This document shows positions 31,445-37,352 of a DNA stretch of 37,352 bases, in pieces. The stretch is from Nitrospirota bacterium (lineage in GTDB: Bacteria; Nitrospirota; Thermodesulfovibrionia; Thermodesulfovibrionales; JdFR-88). The notes below the pieces were generated by a model. The model worked only from the letters and a program-made list of their open reading frames with translations. It made no database searches and was not told where the DNA came from. The stretch covers positions 1 to 37,352 of the forward strand of contig JAKBYX010000018.1 of NCBI GenBank assembly GCA_021840255.1, read 5' to 3'. The translations under genes and the position numbers were made by a program. Within the stretch, counting starts at the first letter, position 1, and each line of letters begins with the position of its first letter.

Positions 31445-33850
31445 ATGAAGACGCAGATAAACATAGAGCAGGAGATGAAGGTATCCTACCTGGATTACGC
31501 AATGAGCGTGATCATAGGCAGGGCGCTGCCGGAGGTAAGGGACGGGCTTAAACCCGTGCAGCGCAGGATACTTTACGCCATGTTCCGGGAGGGGCTGCTG
31601 CCGACCAGGAAATACTCCAAATGCGCGGGTGTTGTGGGCGAGGTCCTCAAGAAATACCATCCCCACGGCGACTCGGCCGTTTATGACGCCCTCGTGCGGC
31701 TGGCGCAGGACTTCAACATGCGTGCCCCTCTGGTAGACGGCCAGGGCAACTTCGGCTCTATAGACGGCGACCCCGCCGCGGCTTACCGTTACACCGAGGC
31801 GCGCCTGTCAAAGATAGCGGAAGAGCTTTTAAAGGACATAGATAAAGACACTGTGGATTTCATTCCCAATTTCGACGAAACTACCGAAGAGCCGGTAGTG
31901 CTTCCCACAAGGGTGCCAAACCTGCTCATAAACGGTTCGTCCGGCATCGCGGTAGGCATGGCCACGAACATCCCCCCTCACAACCTTTCAGAGGTCACGG
32001 ATGCCCTGGTAATGCTCCTTGAAAAGCCGGAGGCCAGCACTGCGGAGCTCATGACTGTGGTCAAAGGGCCGGACTTCCCCACCGGGGGCGTTATCCACGG
32101 GATGGAAGGCATAGCCAGCGCTTACGAGAATGGAAGGGGCCTTATAAAGGTGAGGGCGAAGGCCCGCATAGAGCGCGAGCACAAGGGGGGGGAAAGCATA
32201 ATAGTCACGGAGCTCCCGTACCAGGTCAACAAGGCTTCTCTCATAAAAAAGATAGCCGAACTGGTGCGGGAAAAACGCATCGAGGGTGTCTCCGACCTGA
32301 GGGACGAGTCCGATAGGGACGGCATACGCGTGGTTGTGGAGATAAAGCGGGGCGAGGCCTCGGAGGTGGTGTTGAACAATCTCTACAAGCACACCCAGAT
32401 GGAGTCCACCTTCGGCATCAACATGCTTGCCCTGGTCGGAGGGCAGCCAAGGGTACTCTCGCTTAAACGGATGCTCGGATATTTCCTGCAGCACAGGCGG
32501 GACGTTATCATCAGGAGGACGCGCTTCGAGCTGAAGAAGGCCCAGGATCGGGCGCACATACTGGAAGGTCTGAAGATCGCCATCGAGCACCTGGACGATG
32601 TGATAGCACTGATACGGGCAGCCCAGAACCCGGAGGCCGCAAGGGAAGGGCTTATGAGCGGCTACGGGATGACGGAAATCCAGGCGCAGGCCATCCTGGA
32701 TATGAAGCTCCAGCGCCTGACCGGGCTTGAGCGGAATAAGATAATAGAGGAATACGAGCAGACCCTGAAGGAGATAGCGGACCTCCAGGACATCCTGGGG
32801 AGCGAGACCCGGCAGAAAGACATAATATCCGGAGAGCTGCGCGAGATAAGGGAGAAATACGCGGACCCCCGCCGCACGGACATAATAGAGGCCCAGAAGG
32901 AAATCACCATAGAGGACCTCATCACCGAGGAGGAGATGGTCATAACCGTCTCGCATAACGGTTATATAAAGCGCCATCCCATTTCCGACTACCGCAGCCA
33001 GCACAGAGGCGGCAAGGGGCTCATAGGCATGGAGACCCGCGAGGAAGACTACGTGGAGCAGCTATTCATAGGTTCTACCCATGATTACATGCTTTTCTTC
33101 ACGAACCTTGGCAGGCTGTACTGGATGAAGATATACCAGATACCCGAGGCCGGAAGGGCCGCCAAGGGAAAGGCGCTGGTGAACCTGCTTGCGCTTTCCG
33201 AGGGAGAAAGGGTCAGCACCGCCCTGCCGGTAAGGACTTTTACGGAGGGTTATCTGGTGTTTTTCACAAAGAACGGGGTTGTAAAAAAGACCGCCCTGCA
33301 GGAATATTCAAACCCGCGCGGCAAGGGCATTATCGCCATAGGCCTTGACGGCGAGGACGAGCTTATCGCCGTAAGGCGCACAGGGGGCCAGAACGACCTG
33401 ATAATAGGCACCAAGAAAGGGTATGCCATCAGGTTCAGCGAAGAGGACGTTCGCGGGATGGGCAGGAGCGCAAAGGGCGTAAGGGGCATACGGCTTACCA
33501 AGGGCGACGAAGTTGTGTCCGCGGATATGGTGGAGGAGAGGAACTTGCTTCTTACTGTGACGGAAAAAGGCCTTGGCAAGCGTTCACACATAGAAGACTA
33601 TCCCGTTCAGGGCCGCGGCGGCAAGGGCGTTATATCCATAAAGGTCACCGCAAGGGGAGGCAAGGCCGTGGGCCTCATGAAGGTGCGCGATGAGGACGAG
33701 CTCATGCTCATCACGCAGTCCGGAAAGGCCATAAGGATGCCCGCGGAGGGCATATCCATCATAGGCAGGAACACCCAGGGAGTAAAGCTCATGGACCTGG
33801 AGGAAAACGACAGGATAGTGGGCCTGGGCAAGGTGGCCGAGAAGGGCTAG
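31445..33850 (+). CDS. gyrA: DNA gyrase subunit A
   Basis: 801 residues. Catalytic Tyr116 in [10 protein letters not shown] makes the transient DNA break. The quinolone region [20 protein letters not shown] has Ser77 and Asp81, equal to S83 and D87 of E. coli, so it looks wild type there. QHRGGKG (519-525) is the GyrA box required for DNA wrapping and separates gyrase from topoisomerase IV ParC. The C-terminal domain has the repeated beta-pinwheel blades ([45 protein letters not shown]). It ends EKG without the acidic tail of E. coli GyrA. It introduces negative supercoils with GyrB, which is not in the window. Confidence 0.97.
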   Translation: MKTQINIEQEMKVSYLDYAMSVIIGRALPEVRDGLKPVQRRILYAMFREGLLPTRKYSKCAGVVGEVLKKYHPHGDSAVYDALVRLAQDFNMRAPLVDGQGNFGSIDGDPAAAYRYTEARLSKIAEELLKDIDKDTVDFIPNFDETTEEPVVLPTRVPNLLINGSSGIAVGMATNIPPHNLSEVTDALVMLLEKPEASTAELMTVVKGPDFPTGGVIHGMEGIASAYENGRGLIKVRAKARIEREHKGGESIIVTELPYQVNKASLIKKIAELVREKRIEGVSDLRDESDRDGIRVVVEIKRGEASEVVLNNLYKHTQMESTFGINMLALVGGQPRVLSLKRMLGYFLQHRRDVIIRRTRFELKKAQDRAHILEGLKIAIEHLDDVIALIRAAQNPEAAREGLMSGYGMTEIQAQAILDMKLQRLTGLERNKIIEEYEQTLKEIADLQDILGSETRQKDIISGELREIREKYADPRRTDIIEAQKEITIEDLITEEEMVITVSHNGYIKRHPISDYRSQHRGGKGLIGMETREEDYVEQLFIGSTHDYMLFFTNLGRLYWMKIYQIPEAGRAAKGKALVNLLALSEGERVSTALPVRTFTEGYLVFFTKNGVVKKTALQEYSNPRGKGIIAIGLDGEDELIAVRRTGGQNDLIIGTKKGYAIRFSEEDVRGMGRSAKGVRGIRLTKGDEVVSADMVEERNLLLTVTEKGLGKRSHIEDYPVQGRGGKGVISIKVTARGGKAVGLMKVRDEDELMLITQSGKAIRMPAEGISIIGRNTQGVKLMDLEENDRIVGLGKVAEKG

Positions 33851-33852
33851 TC

Positions 33853-33885
33853 CCTACCCCGTTGCGCTCCCGCCATCCGCCATCT
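33853..33885 (-). repeat. Possible fragment of the 145-bp repeat element
   Basis: The minus strand reads GGCGGATGG, four differing bases, AGCGCAACGGGGT, close to the head of the element (GGCGGATGG....AGCGCAGCGGGGT). The remainder is absent. It fills most of the 74-bp gap between gyrA and the DUF3047 gene. Similarity is short, so this is tentative. Confidence 0.35.
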
Positions 33886-33924
33886 TTTTACTTTGCCTGT
33901 TTTTTTCAGTGGGTGACGCCATAT

Positions 33925-34758
33925 TTATTTTGAACCGGAAGAGTTCTCTATCGGCCCGGAAATTTCAATAGGGCCGAACCAGGATGTGGCCTTGCCCCCC
34001 ATGTTGTCGGAGTTGTTCATTATGGCGATGGCCGCCGTGTGCGGCGGGTCTTTCCCAAAGGCCGCCCTGTAATCATCAACTATGTTTATCCGCTCTTTCA
34101 TCCACTCGTTCAGGTGTTCCGGGCCGCTTTCAAGGACTATGTCCTTTGAATTGCCCCACGCGGGGCTCGTGATTATCCTTTCCTTGTGCGGCCGGTTGGC
34201 CCATAGATAGCACAGGTTGCTTCCGGGCGGGTAGACGCCGTATATTTTCTTCGCTATCGAATATTTGAGCCTGGTGAAGAAGCCCGCTTTTTTGGGGTTG
34301 TACTTGAAAAGGATGTAAAGCCTTGCCGGGGAGTCGTTCCTGCTCTTCTTTTTTATGTTGCCGTCCGGATATAGATTGGCCACCATCCATTCCCATTTCA
34401 CTACAGGGAATTCGTAGACATCGAACTCCTTTTTATAAGCGAGTGCGGACGAGGAGTCGTCACTTTTCGCCCGCACGCAATGCTTTGAGTCCTTCACATC
34501 GAGAGTATAGACGGTTTGTTTTTTATTCTTGAACAAGCGATAGGGCATCCACCCGTCAAGACTGCTGAAGTCCTCGGACATGAACACGTTCACCTTTGTG
34601 GCAGGCGCGGAGGCGGGCGCAGCATCCGCCCAAAGGGCCTGCCCCGCAATGGGGGAAAATAAAAAAACTCCCAATAGAATAAGCGCGGCAGTAAGGGCCA
34701 GCAATGCCCGAAAAGGCAGGGGTAACGCCTTATCATGCGAACCAATCCGTCTCAGCAT
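33925..34758 (-). CDS. DUF3047 family exported protein
   Basis: 277 residues. A hydrophobic signal/anchor (RALLALTAALILLGVFLFSPIAGQALWA) is followed by the DUF3047 domain: FSSLDGWMPYRLFKNKKQTVYTLD, then VVKWEWMVANLYPDGNIKKKSRNDSPARLYILF, CYLWANRPHKERIITSPAWGNSKDIVLESG, NIVDDYRAAFGKDPPHTAAIAIMNNSDNMGGKATSWFGPIEI. The fold is beta-rich with a Trp-Glu-Trp core and a probable periplasmic location. The biochemical role of DUF3047 is not known. It is transcribed alone, convergent with gyrA; a TATATT hexamer ends 10 nt before its ATG. Confidence 0.85.
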   Translation of the reverse strand: MLRRIGSHDKALPLPFRALLALTAALILLGVFLFSPIAGQALWADAAPASAPATKVNVFMSEDFSSLDGWMPYRLFKNKKQTVYTLDVKDSKHCVRAKSDDSSSALAYKKEFDVYEFPVVKWEWMVANLYPDGNIKKKSRNDSPARLYILFKYNPKKAGFFTRLKYSIAKKIYGVYPPGSNLCYLWANRPHKERIITSPAWGNSKDIVLESGPEHLNEWMKERINIVDDYRAAFGKDPPHTAAIAIMNNSDNMGGKATSWFGPIEISGPIENSSGSK

Positions 34759-34768
34759 ATGTCTTTAT

Positions 34769-34774
34769 AATATA
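34769..34774 (-). promoter_or_regulatory. -10 element of the DUF3047 gene
   Basis: TATATT on the minus strand, 11-16 nt before ATG 34758, with no Shine-Dalgarno. This implies a very short or absent leader, as for lysR and the OmpR-type regulator. Confidence 0.4.
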
Positions 34775-34932
34775 GAAAAACCTTCAGGGTGTGAAGCCTG
34801 AGGAAAAAACTGCAAGACCTGAAGCCATGCCCCTGGTGTTTTGAATTTTTTGGCCTTGCTGTGCTATTTTCAGAATCATTAAGGCGGACTTCATTTAAAA
34901 TAATAAAGAAAAGAAAAAATAAAAATCCCGTG

Positions 34933-35628
34933 ATGAAGAACATAAAAAAGGCCATCAAAAAAAGCGCGAGGGAGCGGCTGCGTTTCCCTGAAGACGAGGC
35001 GCGCCTGCCATGGCTGCCCATCCTGCTGGAGGCCTATTCGGTAATAGATGCCGGGGTTCTGCACGCGACGGATGAACTTGAGAAGAGACAGAACAAAAAG
35101 CTGGCATGCAGGAAGGGGTGCGGACACTGCTGCCGCTCGCACACGGACATCCCTTTTTATCCGCTTGAGCTTACCGGCATTTACTGGTTTTGCATGGAAA
35201 AGATGGAGCAGGCGGCAAGGGAAGAGCTGAAAGAAAAGATCAGGGGCAGATGCGGCGCGGGCGCTGCGCCCCGGCGGGAAGAAGGCTGTATTTTTCTGCA
35301 TCTATCCTCATCCCAGCCGGGGGGGGCCTGCTCCATACACCAGCTCCGGCCCGCTGCCTGCCGCCAGTTCAATGTGTTTGGCAGGCCATGCGCGCCCGGA
35401 GAGGACCCGTTTTTTACGAGGCGGGGCGATGTGCTTACCCCCGTCCGAGAATATATGGACCGGGCGCTTTTTGTAATGATGCCTTTCTACGGCATCCACG
35501 GTGAGGCCCAAAGGGAAAAGGCGGTCCGGGAAGGGTTTTTCCTCCGCACCCAGGCCATGAACCTGCAAAAGCAGAACTGGACGGAGCTTTTGAGGCTGAT
35601 GGAAGGTTTCGACGCCTCAAAGAAATAA
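34933..35628 (+). CDS. YkgJ-family cysteine-cluster protein
   Basis: 231 residues from ATG 34933; a GTG at 34861 extends into AT-rich promoter-like DNA and is rejected. The core motif is CRKGCGHCC (CxxxCxxCC, about residues 59-67), with further cysteines in EGCIFL, GACSIHQLRPAACRQF and RPCAPG. This eight-cysteine arrangement defines the YkgJ/Fli-B-like family thought to bind a metal, perhaps zinc or an Fe-S cluster, and related to lysine-N-methylase FliB in part. No signal peptide, so cytoplasmic. No clear operon partner: it is divergent from DUF3047 and convergent with DUF190. Function unknown. Confidence 0.85.
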   Translation: MKNIKKAIKKSARERLRFPEDEARLPWLPILLEAYSVIDAGVLHATDELEKRQNKKLACRKGCGHCCRSHTDIPFYPLELTGIYWFCMEKMEQAAREELKEKIRGRCGAGAAPRREEGCIFLHLSSSQPGGACSIHQLRPAACRQFNVFGRPCAPGEDPFFTRRGDVLTPVREYMDRALFVMMPFYGIHGEAQREKAVREGFFLRTQAMNLQKQNWTELLRLMEGFDASKK

Positions 35629-35638
35629 GGCGTTATTT

Positions 35639-36355
35639 TTAAAGTATCCCCGTTTCCGCATCCCTGTGAGTGTACTTTATTACGTTTACGTCCGAGAGGG
35701 CCACGATTCCCTCTGTAACCAGCTCGTCGAGCACAGGCAGTATCCTGTTGATATTTTCTTCCTTGTCCATAACGGTTATCAGTATGGGTAGCTCCCCGTG
35801 GGTGGCCAGGGTTTTTTTCTTGTGGTATCTCTTGTGCGGACCGTACCCGGCGATAGCTTTGTACACCGTGGCCCCGGCGATGTCCTCCATGACGAACCTC
35901 TTAACAAGGACTTCGTAAAGGGGCTCTCCTTCCCACTTGTCGTCCTCGCTTATTATGATGCGGAGCATCTTTGCCTTGCCTTCAAGCTTCATCCGTTCTT
36001 CCTCTTTCTTTTCTTCGGTTGACGAACCCCCGCAGCATTTAATGACGTTGGTGTCTGTCACCTCCACAAGCCCCTTTTCCACCACCTGGTAGACGTCCGG
36101 CAAGACCCTGTTTATCATCTCTTCGGAGTCCACGGCCTCTATTTTCATGGGCATGTCCGTGGAAAGAAGGAGTATCTTGGAGGTATGCAGCACGCCGTCC
36201 GCGCCGTAGCCGGCCACGCCCTTAAAGACGCTCACCCCGGCTATCTTTTTTTTATGCAGGATATCAAGCAGAACTTCGTAAACAGGCTTGTCCCCATACC
36301 TGTCTGTCTCTCCCACGTAGACAGAAAGTTTTTTTGCTGGTCCCTTGGTGATCAT
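35639..36355 (-). CDS. Tandem DUF190 protein (PII-like fold), crcB operon
   Basis: 238 residues with two DUF190 domains joined by a Cys-Cys-Gly-Gly and Glu/Lys-rich linker (CCGGSSTEEKKEEE, about 107-121). Each domain repeats the same order: LSVYVGETDRYGDKPVYEVLLDILHKKKIAGVSVFKGVAGYG in the first, and LRIIISEDDKWEGEPLYEVLVKRFVMEDIAGATVYKAIAGYG in the second, then strands and EE.INR.LP. DUF190 proteins have a PII-like ferredoxin fold and are usually single-domain and encoded beside crcB. Ligand unknown. It starts 9 nt after the crcB stop, so both are under the fluoride riboswitch. Confidence 0.9.
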   Translation of the reverse strand: MITKGPAKKLSVYVGETDRYGDKPVYEVLLDILHKKKIAGVSVFKGVAGYGADGVLHTSKILLLSTDMPMKIEAVDSEEMINRVLPDVYQVVEKGLVEVTDTNVIKCCGGSSTEEKKEEERMKLEGKAKMLRIIISEDDKWEGEPLYEVLVKRFVMEDIAGATVYKAIAGYGPHKRYHKKKTLATHGELPILITVMDKEENINRILPVLDELVTEGIVALSDVNVIKYTHRDAETGIL

Positions 36356-36364
36356 CTTTTTTCT

Positions 36365-36736
36365 TTATATGCTCCTTGCTATTATTTCGCCTATCTTCAG
36401 GGCCACGAATCCAAAAAAAACGCTAAGCGCCACGTTTGCCCCTGCCAGCAGCCATTCCCCGTCCCGCACAAGGCTTCCGGTCTCGTATTCAAAGCTGGAA
36501 AAAGTGGTATAGGCGCCCAGAAAGCCTATCACCAGAAACAGCCTCCAGCGGGCATCGGCCAGAAACCTCTCCGTCAGCAGCGCCATCAGGAGCCCTATAA
36601 GAAAGCTCCCACTAATGTTAATACAAAACGTGCCCAGGGGAAAGCTGCGCCCCCACTTTTGCCCCACCCACAGGCCAACCACATATCTTGTGATGGCGCC
36701 AAGAAAACCGCCTGCGCCTATGATAAGAAAATTCAT
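36365..36736 (-). CDS. crcB: Fluoride exporter CrcB/Fluc
   Basis: 123 residues from ATG 36736; the frame extends further upstream but overlaps the riboswitch terminator, so the extended start is rejected. Four membrane helices. Fluc signatures are GAGGFLGAITRY, GTFCINISGSFLIG (pore Asn) and GFLGAYTTFSSFEYET (TTFSSF with pore phenylalanines and polar track). It works as a dual-topology dimer that lets fluoride out of the cell. A fluoride-type riboswitch immediately upstream confirms the assignment. The next gene is DUF190, 9 nt on. Confidence 0.96.
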   Translation of the reverse strand: MNFLIIGAGGFLGAITRYVVGLWVGQKWGRSFPLGTFCINISGSFLIGLLMALLTERFLADARWRLFLVIGFLGAYTTFSSFEYETGSLVRDGEWLLAGANVALSVFFGFVALKIGEIIARSI

Positions 36737-36785
36737 GATTTTATTGCTACTGAGCATCCTTTCCGGGCGAAAAAATAAAAACAGA

Positions 36786-36890
36786 AAATAAAAAACTCCT
36801 GCCCTGTTAAAACTCAAAAGGGTAGGAGTCATCAGCCTTTTTATAAAAAAAGACGGTTTCCATTATGGGGCGAACTCCATCGCCCGATGG
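36786..36890 (-). promoter_or_regulatory. Fluoride riboswitch (crcB motif) with terminator
   Basis: On the minus strand GGGCGATGGAGTTCGCCC (from 36885), then AATGGAAACCG, and GGCTGATGACTCCTACC match the crcB aptamer. GGAGT in the first loop can pair with ACTCC (pseudoknot). The expression platform is ACTCCTaCCCT...AGGGcAGGAGT followed by a T-run (stem arms 36829-36819 and 36805-36795), a terminator that shares ACTCC with the pseudoknot. Fluoride binding should therefore prevent termination and allow crcB expression. Confidence 0.93.
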
Positions 36891-37116
36891 TGATAGTTAA
36901 TCAAATGGAAGAAATAAAGTCAATACGGGTTTGTACTGGAATGCGGATTTTCATCAGAAGACCGCGGCGCGGAGAGAATTTAAAACGCAGTTTGCTTCGT
37001 CCAGAACACCTCACATTTCAAAATCAGTCCGCGGGCGCGGGTTACGGCCACAAATCTGAAAGGATTACAAATCAATGAGGGTGCGGAATTCGTTAGGAAT
37101 ATGAGATCCCCTATTT
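36891..37116. other. Gene-free stretch right of the riboswitch
   Basis: About 226 bp between the riboswitch and the hydrolase gene on the same strand. It should contain the riboswitch promoter. A 63-codon plus-strand frame exists but has no support. No terminator or repeat was recognised. Confidence 0.4.
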
Positions 37117-37352
37117 TTATTTGGTAGGTTGGGCTTCGCTGCGCTCAGCCCAACCTACACGGTGCTGGAGAAATGATACAACTTCACGCAATGCGTCGGC
37201 ATTGCGGCCGACCAAGGCATGACCGCCAGTCGGAAAGATAACGGTCTTGCCGTTGAGCACGCTCTTGGCGATATGCCTCGCTCGCGCGGCTGTACCAAAC
37301 CGGTCGTCTTCGGCGCTGATCGTCAGAACAGGACAGACGGTATTCTCTATCG
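37117..37352 (-). CDS. Alpha/beta hydrolase, C-terminal part (5' end outside window)
   Basis: The minus-strand frame is open from the right edge for 77 codons to TAA (37119-37117). It reads VLTISAEDDRFGTAARARHIAK and then TVIFPTGGHALVGRNADALREVVSFLQ. The Asp of EDDRFG and the His of GGHALVG fit the catalytic acid and histidine of an alpha/beta hydrolase; the nucleophile lies outside. The last 13 residues (VGWAERSEAQPTK) are the translation of a 35-bp palindromic repeat, so the natural C-terminus has been replaced or extended by the repeat. Substrate unknown. Confidence 0.8.
   Translation of the reverse strand, partial: IENTVCPVLTISAEDDRFGTAARARHIAKSVLNGKTVIFPTGGHALVGRNADALREVVSFLQHRVGWAERSEAQPTK
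37124..37158. repeat. 35-bp palindromic repeat at the hydrolase 3' end
   Basis: Perfect 12-bp arms GTAGGTTGGGCT (37124-37135) and AGCCCAACCTAC (37147-37158) enclose TCGCTGCGCTC. This palindrome type is common in many bacterial genomes. It supplies the last coding residues and nearly reaches the stop of the hydrolase gene. Confidence 0.8.

Noticed and set aside
31988..33004. Open frame of 338 codons on the minus strand
   Set aside because: Antisense to gyrA; no recognisable domains.
36887..37078. Open frame of 63 codons on the plus strand
   Set aside because: No Shine-Dalgarno, no family and low-quality composition; it begins within the riboswitch region.

Overview
The window is chromosomal DNA from a Gram-negative bacterium. 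It carries LptF/LptG (lipopolysaccharide export), an outer-membrane porin, a CusCBA-type tripartite pump, type IV pilus minor pilins with PilY1, and sigma-54 regulation. Heavy use of ATA and AGG codons, NtrC-type regulation and the pilus gene order recall Desulfobacterota (deltaproteobacteria) or Nitrospirota. No marker here fixes the lineage.

Layout. 1-560: the 3' end of a tyrosine recombinase gene stops 82 bp from the 3' end of tRNA-Lys(CUU), so an integrated element probably extends to the left. 711-4129: a small lipoprotein, a LysR regulator, and an overlapping pair of branched-chain-type aminotransferase and deoxyribose-phosphate aldolase. 4187-6837 (minus): lptF-lptG and a secreted Cys-rich protein. 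6949-9016 (minus): an OmpR/EnvZ-type two-component system. It lies back to back with 9191-15887 (plus), a Met-rich YtkA/FixH-like protein and a Cus-type Cu(I)/Ag(I) efflux system. 16384-17703: a porin behind a long, hairpin-rich leader. 17704-18765: an accessory pocket holding a 143-bp repeat element, a relic of an NtrC-family gene, and a toxin and antitoxin fused in one open frame. 18766-21863 (minus): histidine kinase, stand-alone receiver and NtrC-type activator in overlapping genes. 22170-31012 (plus): a seven-gene type IV pilus tip/minor pilin operon headed by pilY1. 31074-31220: a second copy of the repeat element. 31445-33850: gyrA. 33925-36355: a DUF3047 protein, a YkgJ-type Cys-cluster protein and a double-domain DUF190 protein. 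36365-36890 (minus): crcB behind a fluoride riboswitch. 37117-37352 (minus): the end of an alpha/beta-hydrolase gene whose last codons lie in a palindromic repeat.

The parts appear to work together in three modules. (1) A metal-responsive two-component system probably controls the divergent efflux operon. (2) The kinase/receiver/NtrC trio faces the pilus operon, and the intergenic space holds a textbook sigma-54 promoter plus two identical 18-bp palindromes exactly 21 bp apart, which is a ready-made activator-promoter circuit. (3) crcB and the DUF190 gene form a fluoride-responsive operon.

The most unusual items are the fused toxin-antitoxin frame, where one base change appears to have removed the toxin stop while the antitoxin keeps its own Shine-Dalgarno and ATG, and the roughly 145-bp inverted-repeat-ended element found twice.
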